Assembly (NCBI GenBank): GCA_036172665.1 | Contig: CM069871.1 | Span: 8,618,001 to 8,682,000, forward strand | DNA from: Prosopocoilus inquinatus | Taxonomy: Eukaryota; Arthropoda; Insecta; Coleoptera; Lucanidae | Length of the DNA stretch: 64,000 bases | Reading direction: 5' to 3' | Shown here: positions 9,950-21,053 of the stretch, in pieces | How the letters are laid out: each line of letters opens with the position of its first letter | Position numbering within the stretch: the first letter of the stretch is position 1 | Made by a program: the position numbers and the translations under genes | Notes under the pieces: generated by a model | Told to the model about the DNA's origin: nothing | The model's input: only the letters and a program-made list of their open reading frames with translations | Database searches by the model: none

Positions 9950-10170
9950 AGTTCGTTGTTCAGCTCTCGTCTTTGTCCTTGTAACAGTTTCAAGATTTTA
10001 AACAATTTCGAAAAGTCAATATTTTTAATACAAATGTAAACCCTGCATCGTAAATAAAAACAGAGAGAAAAACGAGGGGCTCTGTTCGTCTATTAACCAA
10101 ATGAAAATGTTGCCACAAATGATAAAAATGTGGTTACTTATAACCAAGAAATAATAATAACGCGATGATA
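9950..10170 (+). repeat. Dispersed repeat, copy 1
   Basis: Nearly the same sequence is at 23255-23460: GTTCGTTGTTCAGCTCTCGT, CTTTGTCCTTGTAACAGTTT, TGTTGCCACAAAT and AAGAAATAATAA are collinear. Family not recognised. Confidence 0.8.
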
Positions 10171-10859
10171 GAGAAGAATAGCGAGCTGGCATAGTTTAAT
10201 TTAGCGCACCTTAATAATTAATAATTTACATGTCCTCCGTAATTAAATGTGTCTGCAATAAATATCAGCAATAATAGAGGTCCAAGGATGTTGCTTTGAT
10301 GCATTCAAAGTTTATTGGATGGAGACCAAAATATTTTAATTGGCATAACGATTAAACAGATTAGATTTTAAAAGCCACAGACTGTTTCACCCCTAACTCT
10401 AATTTCTAATTACCCTACAGTCTACAAAAAAAAAACTTTCTTTAGTGGGCACACGTTTTTATTATCGGGTGGAAACGCTAATTAAAAAAAAATTAAAATT
10501 AATTTTCGTCATAGTACGACCCATCCAATCCAATCCAATTTATTGATAGTGAATAAAGGAGGCATCAAAACCGAGAAAACAACTGACGATCGTCTGTTTT
10601 TCTGTCAGTCGCATTCTTTTCTATAAAAAGAAAATATCGATTGCATTAATCGAGAAAAAAGTGACATCGATTTCCAATTGATACGTTTCGACCACTGATT
10701 AATTGATTGACGTTTTGACCATCCGTATCAGTTTAATTTTACTAAATCGGAGAAAACAAAGGACAGTCGTTTTCTTTTTCTCTGGCGAGTTGCGCTTTGA
10801 ATGTCTCTTTGATTAAAAAAAATATCAACTTTTTCAATTAATTGAGATATCGAGAAAAA

Positions 10860-11970
10860 AATGACAACGTTTCGAAATTCACTAATAATGAATGAAACAA
10901 TTGACGATCAAATTTTTTTTTTCTAAAGAAAACTGACGGTCATTTTTTTAAGAAACTATCGGAGAATTAAATAATAAAATAAACAATCAATTATTCAATT
11001 AATTGTTCAGCATTTTCTGATGATCGATTGACGTTTCGAAATTAATAATGACAAAACAAGACAACTGACGGTGGTTTTTTTAAAGAAACTGTCGAAAAAT
11101 CGAACAATAAAATAGACAATCGACGATCAATTTTTAAAGAGAACAAATTGACAATGAAGAGAAACAATTGAAGATGATTTTTTTTAAGAAAAAATATACA
11201 ATCGATTTTTTTTTTTTTGAGAAGCTATTGAATTGGATAATAAAAGAAACGATGATTTTTTTAAAGTAACAATTGACGAACAATTTATTTAAAGAAACAA
11301 TTGATAATATTAAAGAAAAACAGTTGACAATATTTAAAAAAAAAGAAACAATTGAATTAGCGAGACCAAACAATTGGCGTTCGAATTTTAAAGGTAAAAT
11401 TGACGATTTTTTTTTAGAGAAGAAATTGACAATAATTTTTTTTTAGAAAAACTTGAACTGAATAGTAAAAGAAACAATTGATGATCAATTTGTTTTAAGA
11501 AAGCAAATGACAATTGATTTTTCTAAACTGTTGGATTAGATTGGAATAATAAAAGAAACAATTGGCGATCGATTTTTTAAAGAAACATTTGATGAGCAAT
11601 TTTTTTAAAAGAAAACAATTGACAATCAATTTTTCAGAACTATTGGATTGACGCTAAATTTTTTAAGGAAAAAAATTTCTTCGTAAAGACACTATTTAAT
11701 TAAGCAATAAAAGAAACAATTGGCGATCGATTTTTTAAAGAAACATTTGAACAATTTTTTTAAAGAAAACAACTGACAATCAATTTTTTTAAACTACTGG
11801 ATTGACGCTCAATTTTTTAAAGAAAAAAAAACAACCTATTTCTACCTGGAGAAAATTAAATTGAATGGTGATAGAAACAATTGGCGATTGATATTTTAAA
11901 GAAACAATCATTTTTTTTAAAGAAACAAGTGACAATAATTTTTTTTTTTGAAGAAACCGTGACATTGATC
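10860..11970. repeat. Degenerate GACGATC/poly-A minisatellite
   Basis: Irregular 35-60 bp units built from GAAACAATTGACGATC and TTTTTTAAAG. The same material with the same leader (AATGAATGAAACAATTGACG) reappears at 16180-17120. Minus-strand frames here are low-complexity Phe/Lys/Ser and not genes. Confidence 0.7.
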
Positions 11971-12160
11971 GTCGTTTTTTCTTCTGTCGGCGGTTTATTT
12001 AATTCAACGCAATAATTTGAAAATCTGTGAAGTAAAAAAATGACGGTTTCGGTTTTCTCTTGACGACCTTTCTTTTGCCGACGTGACATGTCAACGGTGA
12101 CGTCAGAGGTTACTGTTGGTGACGGTTATTCCATACTTATCGGATATCCAGATAGATTGA

Positions 12161-12261
12161 CCAAAATTGACCCCTCTGACACCTCGGATAACAAATAAGT
12201 AACGGATACCCCACATCCGTTACTTATTTGTTATCCGAGGTGTCAGAGAGGTCAATATTGG
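12161..12261. repeat. Near-perfect 47 bp-arm hairpin
   Basis: Arms 12161-12207 and 12215-12261 differ at two positions and are separated by 7 bp (ACCCCAC). A transcript on either strand would fold into a long double-stranded stem. Confidence 0.92.
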
Positions 12262-12328
12262 TTTTTGTTGCACGCTACCTCGAAGATTTCCGGACATTTT
12301 TACGTGCATCTAGAGCGAGTCCTTTAAC

Positions 12329-12360
12329 TATAAAAGCGCATCGGCGCGCTGCCGAGTTGA
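12329..12360 (+). promoter_or_regulatory. LTR-like core promoter (TATA plus initiator)
   Basis: TATAAAAG at 12329-12336 is followed by CCGAGTTG, placing a possible start at 12355, 26 nt downstream. A tandem 75 bp duplication follows (12488-12640). The arrangement resembles the U3-R region of an insect LTR retrotransposon, but I could not fix LTR ends or a target duplication. A host promoter is an alternative. Confidence 0.4.
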
Positions 12361-12487
12361 TTTTTATTTAAGAGCGAAGAGTACGAGTACATACGGTCGA
12401 ACAGGCAGCGAATTTTAGTGTTATTTGTTGAAATAAGTGTTAGAGGGTAACACTACTGTATTCTATGTTTTGTAAACAATTATTTAA

Positions 12488-12640
12488 CGAATATTATTTC
12501 TAAACACCGAAGTCGTAATAATATATTATGCTCGACTGTTAACAACGTTTTAAATTATTCGACGAATATTATTTCTAAATACCGAAGTCGTAACAATATA
12601 TTATCCTCGACGGTTAATAACGTTGTTAAACTTTTGAAGT
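12488..12640. repeat. Tandem 75 bp duplication
   Basis: CGAATATTATTTCTAAA, CCGAAGTCGTAA and CTCGAC recur 75 bp apart (first copies at 12488, second at 12563). Confidence 0.85.
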
Positions 12641-12959
12641 ACTTAAGTTACGCATTAAAACCTACTTATTTAAGTGAATTTTTACGTTCGCTAATTACTA
12701 AGTATGTAGTTTATTGATGTAATTAAGACGGAGTGTTTTACACAAGTCCAGTCAAAAGCAAACGGTTAGCAAGCAACTCACGTATTAATATAATGATTTT
12801 ATTAGAATGATTTTATTAGCCAAAAGAGAGGGAGCGGGGTGATCTCCGACGTTTGCGCAAAAGTTTTCGTGTGTTTCAAGAATCTACATTAAATTAAAAG
12901 GAATATTGTCTTTTAAAAGTGCGATTAAAAAGAATATTGTCTTTTAAAAGTTTTTATGA

Positions 12960-13240
12960 AGAAATGAGGTCGTTTTCAGGTAAATTACAGCAGAGGATCG
13001 TTAGGATTTAGCATTCCTTGTAAATAGTTTGAAATTTCTTAAGATTGTTCGATAAGGCAGTAGAATCATCCGCAATGAACATTAAGTTGACATCATAAGC
13101 CAAGGTGTCACTTACATCTATACATTAGAAAGAGTAGGGGCCCCAGGATAGATCCTTGAGTATCTTATTTGAACTGTAATGATAAACATGGGACTTTATT
13201 ATTATCTTTAATGTAAATACAGTATCAATTTCAGTAAGTT
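12960..13240 (-). pseudogene. Decayed non-LTR reverse transcriptase fragment
   Basis: On the minus strand 13158-13117 reads QGSILGPLLFLMYR, the diagnostic RT segment before the catalytic block. About 40 bp later 13079-13050 reads FIADDSTALS, the catalytic F/Y-x-DD box with its usual downstream residues. The two lie in different frames with an intervening TGA, and the distance between them is shorter than in intact RTs. No endonuclease or full RT remains. The QGS-ILGPLLF form suits Jockey/CR1-like and related non-LTR elements. This is a dead copy. Confidence 0.82.
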
Positions 13241-13299
13241 CGTCTGCAAACTTCTCTGGTTCGTTCGAGTCAAGTTCTCGTTTTTAAATGAGACTGAAT

Positions 13300-13440
13300 T
13301 AAGGAGAGCTGGCGCAAAACTGTCTAGCGTTACAGGCGCTAGATGTCGGCGGCGTGTTTTATTTCAAACGTCTGGAGTTACATAGGACACTCGATACGCA
13401 TTTACTTACTTATACTTACTTACTTACTTACAAGAAGTAC
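13300..13440. repeat. (TACT)n microsatellite and short palindrome
   Basis: (TACT)n-type repeats lie at 13401-13431. Just upstream, CTAGCG and CGCTAG form a small palindrome near 13322-13341. Confidence 0.7.
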
Positions 13441-13539
13441 GAGCAACAAAAGGAAGGGGTGATTTTAAATGTGCTCCTCGAAATATCCGCGCGAGTTCAA
13501 GAGCTCCCAGACTTGATGCAGAAATAACGCAACAATCGA

Positions 13540-13800
13540 ATTGGGATGTTGGGTATTTTGTATTGACGGCTGACGCGTCGCGTCGCTGGCGGTAACTTAT
13601 CTGTACACGGTCTGGCAGTTACGAAGAGCAGACTTCCTTATCTCTTAGCATTGTTTCTGGGCCGCCACCTGAACCCTTACACAACTGCAATCACTTTACG
13701 CCACGCTTCACTTCGCCGCTCCTTCAGCATAAATTTTCCAAGAGCAAAGAAGTTCTGGCCGTTAACACCGCACGTCGCGTCGCGTCGCTCAACTAAAATA
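13540..13800. other. GC-richer, CpG-containing island
   Basis: GC is raised, with many CpG (clusters of CGTCGCGTCGC at both ends) and GATA-like CTTATCT sites. There is no supported reading frame. Possible regulatory sequence by inference only. Confidence 0.35.
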
Positions 13801-15379
13801 AAATATCCTTGATTTATTTGTTTGTTTCTATTTCACGCAGATTACAAGTTATTACAATGTTACGATATGATAAGGTCAAGCCTTTAATTATAATTAATCC
13901 GTTAATGTACTTTTGGCTCTTCATCCGAGGCCAAACAATCACGAATTCACGGCGAAACTCCTTACTACTAATCACTGCCTAACTGCTCGAATGAATGACT
14001 GAATAGTAATGCCGGAACTGATTTAAGAATTTCCCTTTTTAAGCTGTAGCATTGGTAAACTAAGTTCCAACGACTTGGTTTTCATTTGTCAGCATGGAAT
14101 TCCCTCTATTAAAACGTAAATTGTGCAAAAGTTCCATTGACCGAAAAAACTTTGACCTGCCGCCAACTAATGATAACCGTTTTACACTAGACGTTAAAAA
14201 AAATACACTAAAGTTCCACTAGATCCTCTTTCCGGAACGTACGATTTTTAATGAATTTTTTTGTATTTATTACCAAGTGCTTGTTACATATATAAAATGT
14301 GAAGAATATAATGAACCACGTTGGTAACGGTCGACATTGAGAATAAAAATCAGTTTTTTTTTTAAACCAAATCCCACCGCTGCCACCAGAATGTAACTGG
14401 ATTAGAAACTGCGAGCGACGTTTCCAATCAAAGCAGTTGCCATCATCAGCACATGACCGGGGGCAGGAAAGTGCCTTGGCTGGCTTATAAAACGCAATAC
14501 TCGATGAAGTCAAATCTAAAATATGGGTGAAATTTTTATTTACATTTTACGAGTGAGTAAATAAATTAAAATTAAAATAGGCCATGGTTGCTTCGCCTTC
14601 GTTCGTTCGAATCGCCATCGCCTTTAAAATCTTTAAAATAAATGAGAGAGAGAGAGCTATTTTAATTGTCCATTCGTTAATTAAGTGGTTGAGATTTATC
14701 TTGCCATCTGAAACACTGACCTCGCCGTAATAAGTATTATCGTTTGGTGCAGGGCCGGCCGTAGCCAGACTAAATACTCAGGGCAGGCTTATCGTAGTGT
14801 AGGGCAGGCTCTGTAAGTTTTTATTCCAATGCTTTTTACGGATTTAAAATATTTTATAAAAAAAAACACAACAAAAATAAATGTTTATTGCGCGAAATAA
14901 TAACATTCAAAGTAATTGCAGTCTTTGTTGTTTGAAACAAATTTTGTTTAGTTTTTTTTTTTTTTAATTTAATTTACTCAATAGATGTTCTCAAATTAAA
15001 AGACCGCCGCCTTGCGAAAAATTAAACTGGTAACAGTGCCCTACAGCTAGAATTTTGTGATAAAATTGCCAAGTGTGTGAAATAAATGACGTGGTTATGA
15101 ATAACTAATAATTATGCTAGGTTAATGGGCGATGGATACTTTCATCTTAACACTTGAAATATGTCTCTGCTCACATCACATGCAAATACAATTAACGAAC
15201 ATCAACTGATTGATTTCCCACATACCGCAATTGCATCCACCAAAGTTTCACCGCAAAACAAACACCAACCAAAAGCAAGGGAAACATTTTTCTTATTGGT
15301 TTCTTTTTGCTTGCTCTTATTTTTTTGCGATAGCCTTTTAAGTTTTTGAATAATATTTTTTCGATTTCGTAACAACCCC

Positions 15380-15880
15380 GACCGTATTTTGTTTTTAAAG
15401 TCGACCCTAAATCTTCCTTTGTTGACATCGTTCTTCATTTATCATCAAAGTCATCATCCCGAATCATCCTTTGTTGACATCGTTCTTCATTTATTTCTCT
15501 TTTTGATCACAATTTTTATTTTTTGACTCTTGCTCTCCTTTTGGCTTCTCCTTCCGTATTTTTTTTACAACGTTCGTTTTCTTTAATTTTGTTTTAAATA
15601 ATTTTCTTTATTTTGTAACGATTTGGTCGTCTTTTGTTTTGAAAGACGTCCTTAATTGTTCGTCCTCTTCATCTCCTGGATGAGTTCGTCTTGCATTTGT
15701 TCTTGTTTTGATTCACCATTCTTTCCTGCTAATTGTTTTGTTTTGCCTTTTAACTGTTTTTCTTTGATCAGTCATCTTTTATTTTTTTTCTGGGTTATCG
15801 TTTTATTATTCCTTTCTATTGATTCTTTTTATTTATTTTACTTTTATTGGATGCATTTTTTTAAAGATATTTTTTTCTTT
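15380..15880. repeat. T-rich degenerate minisatellite
   Basis: Variants of TCCTTTGTTGACATCGTTCTTCATTTAT and of TTTTGTTTTGTCTTT recur. Plus-strand frames are low-complexity Phe/Ser and unsupported. Confidence 0.5.
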
Positions 15881-16190
15881 TTTGATTTCTTTGATTATGA
15901 GTTTCTTTAGCGCAACATGTTTTTCAATTATTTTTTTCTTGTTTTGTAGTCGTCATTTTCGTTTTCAAAGACGTCCTTTGCGTGTTCCTGTTGGGCTCGT
16001 TTTGTTGTCTTTTGCTTTGTTTTTCCTTTAAACCTTTTCGTCCTGTCTTTCTTGAAGAAAGTTGAAATAACTTGAAAATTCTGAAGTCTTCATTATACTA
16101 TACTCCTATCATAATTAAATTAAAACACAGCAGAAAATAGTTAAATTAATTAAAAAATAAAGACAGTTTTGAGTCGAAGTTAATAATGAA
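15879..16190 (+). repeat. Direct repeat flanking the minisatellite, copy 1
   Basis: Matches 17152-17490 (TTTGATTATGAGTTTCTTTA, GTAGTCGTCATTTTCG, AAGACGTCCTTTGCGTGTTC) at high identity. The pair brackets the GACGATC array. Confidence 0.88.
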
Positions 16191-17130
16191 TGAAACAATT
16201 GACGATCAATTTTTTTTCTAAAGAAAACTGACGGTCATTTTTTTAAGAAACTGTCGAAGGATTGAATAATAAAATAAACAATCAATTATTCAGTTCAATA
16301 TTGAACATTTTCTGATGATCGATTGACGTTTCGAATTAAATAATGAATGAAACAACTGACGATCAATTTTTTTTCTAAAAAAACCAGCTGACGGTCATTA
16401 TTTTTTTAAAAACTGTCGAAGAATCGAATAATAAAATAAATAATCGACGATCAATTTTTTAAAGAGAACAATTGACAATAAAAAGAAACAATCGAAGATG
16501 AGTTTTTTTTTAAGAAAAAGTACACCATCGATTTTTTTAGAGAAGCTATTGAATTGGATAATAAAAGAAACAATGATTTTTTTTAAGTAACAATTGACGA
16601 ACAATTTATTTAAAGAAACAATTGACAATATTTTAAAGAAAGAAACAATTGAATTACCGAAACAAACGAAATTTTTTTTTTTTAGAAAAGCTAATTATAG
16701 ATAATAATAAGAAAAATAGTTATTCTTCAATCTGAATTACATGAACCATCAGAACGAACTGAATAGTAAAAGAAAACAAATGATGATCAATTTTTTGTTA
16801 GAAAGTAACTGACAATCAATTTTTCTGAGCTATTCTCTGATTGGATTGACGCTCAATTTTTTTTTTTTAAAGACAACCAATTTCTTCGTAGAGACACTAT
16901 TTAATTAAATAATAAAAGAAACAACTGGCGTTAGATTTTTTAAAGAAACATTTGATGATCAATTATTTTTAAGAAAACAATTGACAATCAATTTTTCTAA
17001 ACTATTCGAGTAATGCTCAATTTTTTCAAGAAAAAGAAAAGAACCAGTTTTTTTGATAGAGAAAGTATTGAATTGAATAATAAAACCAACAATTGACGAT
17101 CGATTTTTTAAAGAAACAAACATTTTTCTA
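16180..17130. repeat. GACGATC/poly-A minisatellite inside the hAT-like element
   Basis: Same unit type and same leader as 10860-11970. Roughly 0.95 kb of irregular units. Confidence 0.7.
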
Positions 17131-17151
17131 TCTAATATTTTAATATATTTT

Positions 17152-17490
17152 TTTCTTTTTTGATTTCTTTGATTATGAGTTTCTTTAGCGCGCTTGCATT
17201 CTTAACATGTTTTTCAATTATTTTTTTCTTGTTTTGTAGTCGTCATTTTCGTTTTCAAAGACGTCCTTTGCGTGTTCCTGTTGAGCTCGTTTTGTCGCCT
17301 TTTGCTTTGTTTTTCCTCAAAACCTTTTCGTCCTGTCTTTCTTGAAGAGAGTTGAAATAAGTTGAAAATTCTAAAGTCTTCATTACATTGTACTCCTATC
17401 AAAAAAATAGTTTTATTAATTAAATTAAAACACAAGAGAAAATAAATAAATTAATTAAAAATTAAAGACAGTTTTGAGTGAAAGTTAATA
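17152..17490 (+). repeat. Direct repeat flanking the minisatellite, copy 2
   Basis: Copy of 15879-16190, with a 13 bp insertion after TTTAGCG and a few substitutions. Confidence 0.88.
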
Positions 17491-18443
17491 AATTCGAAAC
17501 GGGAAAATAGTTAACGTTATTTAATTATTTCCTTTTTAATAACTTTAAAATGTCTTTCAATTATCAAATTTATTTATTTTCGTGATAAATAAAATGTCTT
17601 TGAATTATCAAATTTATTTATTTTCGTGTAGAAAAAGTTTCGAAGTTGAGTTCGCTAAATAAATAGTCGCGTTAAGGTAGGCGCACACTTGATCAAACGA
17701 AAACAATTGACAATCAGCAGCAAAAGGAAATTTGCTAATTTTACAGTCTGCAAAGAGGCAGATCATATCTTCAACGCCTACTATGTCCAATAAGTCATTT
17801 ATAACAACTCTATAGATAAAAGTGGAAATTTCTTGAAATTTGAAAATTGACAAAAACTGATTTGAACTGTTACAACCTTCTGAAAATTAGTTTTAGGTTA
17901 CAGTGGTGGCTAAGAACTAGTATTAATAAGTGGCAAAAGATCAATTTCTTTATTTTTCAATGATTATTAAACAAAAAATCATTTATAGTATGTTAATGCT
18001 CTAAATGAATTCGTGGTGAAAAGAAATTATTGCAAGATTGCCTAAAATATAGCACGTGATCATAAAGTCCTGTCACTCCCTCTCAGAATGTTTTCTTTTA
18101 ATCATAAAATTACGTTACCTTTGGTGTAAAAGTGTCTTTTCTTAAAGCGTTTTATTAATCAGACTCAGAACGACATTAGTTTCATCGGTACATATCAAAA
18201 CACTTTAAGTAAAGACTGACGATTAGTCATCTAAAGCCAGGACTTTTTGGATTACATATTAGTTACATACTTGAATACCAATTTCTTCCTAGATTCTCAC
18301 AGTATCCCTGCGATGGTAAATTTTGAATGAACAGAAGGTACGTAAATGTAAAATTTCATGTCAGGTTAGGCCATTGTAGGGCAGCCTTAAAATTTTCTAG
18401 GGCAGGCTCAGCCTCTCTTGGCGGCCCCCTATCTACGGCACTG

Positions 18444-19060
18444 ATTTGGTGTAAGTTATATACATTACATTACATTACATTTTCATAACAAAATGCGTAA
18501 TTGTAATTGCTCGGATAAATGTAAAAAAATTCGATTCAAAAGTTAAAAATTAAAATATAGCTCAAGGCCAACCCAACTGAACTCTATTCAATTGAAGCAA
18601 GAACTAAAAAATGCAAAAAATTGAAAGTAAAAAATATTCAAATGAAGGAACGTTTAAAGAAAAGCTCGACCAATCTCAAAGTCAACCCAATCCAACATCT
18701 GAGTGTAAAAAAAATGTTGAAAATTTAGCAATTAAAATGAAGTTCAACCAACGTCACAGTCAATACAAGCCAACTGACCTCAACCTAAGTCGTTTGTGTC
18801 AAACAAACAAAAAATTAAAAATTACAAGAGAAATTAAGAGTAAAAAAGATATTAAAAATTAAAAATCAATTAAAATGAAGTTCAATCAAAGTCACGGTTA
18901 ATCCAGACTAATTGACCTCAACCTCAGTCGATTTCACACAAACAAAAAATTAAAAATTACAAGAAAGCTAAGAATAAAAATATGTTAAAAATTAAAAATC
19001 AATTAAAATTAAGTTCAACTAATGTCTAGCTACGGCACTGATTTGGTGTAAGTACATACA
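18444..19060. repeat. CAACC-type block bracketed by duplicated hAT end
   Basis: CTACGGCACTGATTTGGTGT occurs at 18434-18453 and again near 19030-19050, so the hAT right end with its flank is duplicated around this block. Inside are (ATTAC)n (18461-18480) and repeated AAAATGAAGTTCAA..CAACC units also found at 21355-22210. Confidence 0.7.
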
Positions 19061-19489
19061 CAAGAGGATTAACGCATTTTTCTGTTCTTGCCTTCGTGCG
19101 TAACATGAACTGGTTCTTCAAGTACCTAACTCAAACTGTTAAAAGTTTATTATTAACTAACCGGTTTCTCTGAAAGGGTAATTTTTGATTCGTGTAAAAA
19201 AAAGTATAAAGTAAAAAAAATAAACAAACGAAGAAAAAAAAGTTGTTAGTAAACGCATTAACACGTGAGTGGCTTGTCAACTGCATCTGCATCTATGTAT
19301 GTACATCTATAGGAGGAACATAAATAGAATCCCATCCGTTCACTCGTTCTCGTTGCTTGTATATTAATAACCAACTATAAGCTTTGATGCCTCACGTCAG
19401 TGATTGACAGAATAATCAACGGTTAGCCTGAACACAACCACCTCACGCCTCAACAACGCGTATTACAATTCGCAAGCTGCCTTTGTCGA

Positions 19490-20010
19490 AAGCTCGCGGT
19501 TGCCGGCTGTCACAGACACGTTACTTTGTTACCTGATCAAAACCGAAACGTAGGAAACTCCACAAAGCCAAAACGGCATTCATTCGCACACGACCCGACG
19601 CGAGGTGAGATTTTTACGACGACGACGACGCTGAGATTTCAGCTACATTATGTAACAAGAGCTTTAATAAGCTTCGGCGTCTTCAAGTTCTTAACGTCGT
19701 GTAATCTGATCCGAACGCCGGCGGCGGGCGGCGGAGGCCGGGAGTGTGGGGCGAGGAGTAGCTCCGGGCGCTCGAATGTTTATTTAAACATGACGTTCTT
19801 CCATTATTTGTATTATCTGAGTTTAAATGAAAGAGCGGCCCGGCGTTACAGTAGTATAGTTGCCGAAGCCGCCTCCGATTCCACGAACTCCCGACGCGAC
19901 CGACGTCTAAATAAAGCAGCTTTTAAAAGCCGTATGGCGGCGTACGCCCGGAGGCTGTTATTACAATTACTTCCATGTATCTACAGACAGGCTCTCCTAA
20001 TCGTGTAGTA
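19490..20010. other. GC-rich island, candidate conserved non-coding element
   Basis: Markedly GC- and CpG-richer than the flanks. A 160-residue open frame (19526-20008) spans it but has no recognisable domain, and its openness follows from low stop frequency in GC-rich DNA. At 19777 a TGTTTATTTAAACA site is a back-to-back forkhead-type motif. The core TTTATTTAAACAT recurs in the 42.9 kb island. Confidence 0.4.
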
Positions 20011-20019
20011 TCATTTGTC

Positions 20020-21050
20020 ACACTAACTCGTGTTCCTTCTTATAATCCCCCTTCTGATTGAAGCTTAAGTTCTTGGTGGTAATCCGTCGAGTCATAATCT
20101 TAAAAGAAATCAAGCGCAGAGAGAGAGAGAGAGACGTCATTAAAAAATGAATACCATCAAAGCTGATTATGGTAATACTCAATACATTCAAGAACGAGAT
20201 GGACGATTTCATTTACAGCGTAACTACGCGAGAATTTCCAACCCCTTTAACTTTAACTTAGAAAGAAGTGTTTGCTACAAATTGCTACTCATTCGTCCTT
20301 CTTTCATTTAATTTTCAATATAATCAATTGATTGAGCTTTGTTTTTCTTTTAATATATTTCATTCGTTTTGTTTTTATCTTGTAACTACCATTTACCATG
20401 ATTCGTTCGATTTTATTTGACCTGGTTTTACTTTTTATTACCTATTGATCTCTGTTTGTTATTGTTTTCGTTTACACTTTAGACAGTCTGAATTTATTTT
20501 GCACTTTAATCCCGTCGATTGATGCTCATTTTGTGTTCTCTTTTATTCGATTTGACTTTATTTTGTTTTTTTTAATTATTGCCTGATCGCCCTGTTTCGT
20601 TAATATTCATAGATTATTCTTTGAGTCGTGACAAAATCTGTCAATTTTTAAATTAATTTGACTTATTGTTACTTTGATATAATTTTTATTTTGGTCCTAA
20701 CTTTATGATCATCATTTATACATTCCTCATTTAACTTTATTTTATTTAATTTTTAATCAATTGATGGACCTTTGTTTTTTTTTTACTTTTAAATTAACAA
20801 TTCTCTTCGGTCTGATTTTATTTGACATGACTATATTTTTTTAAGTATCATTCGTGATCGTCTTTTTTTCTTTTTTTATGCGATTTAAGATTATTTTTTT
20901 TACGCCGATTGATTGGCTTTGAATTAATTTAATTTAATTTATTTTTAATTATTAAATTGAATTAAGTTTTTGATTCTGATGAGTCAGTTTTATATATATG
21001 ATTTGACTTAATGAGTGTCACACAATTTTTAATCACAAGTAAACTTTAAC
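20020..21050. repeat. T-rich degenerate repeat with (GA)n
   Basis: (GA)n lies at 20117-20134. From 20270, variants of GATTTTATTTGACTT and TTGATTGATGCTC recur irregularly. No gene seen. Confidence 0.5.
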
Positions 21051-21053
21051 TGC

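Larger units (their letters stand above)
14750..18443. mobile_element. 3.7 kb hAT-like element with internal minisatellite
   Basis: The left end CAGGGCCGGCCGTAG is preceded by GTTTGGTG (14742-14749). The right end CTACGGCACTG is followed by ATTTGGTG (18444-18451), so the flanks match at 7 of 8 bp as expected for an old hAT insertion. Both subterminal regions carry GTAGGGCAGGCT-type motifs. The interior holds T-rich sequence, the GACGATC minisatellite and a flank duplication, but no transposase frame. Confidence 0.65.

Noticed and set aside
12114..12731. Complete solo LTR around the TATA box at 12329
   Set aside because: TG..CA ends can be proposed but the flanks do not match as a target duplication, and no primer binding site follows. 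Only the core promoter is reported.
19526..20008. 160-residue plus-strand frame
   Set aside because: GC-rich DNA has few stops, and I recognise no domain or conserved motif. Kept only as an island.
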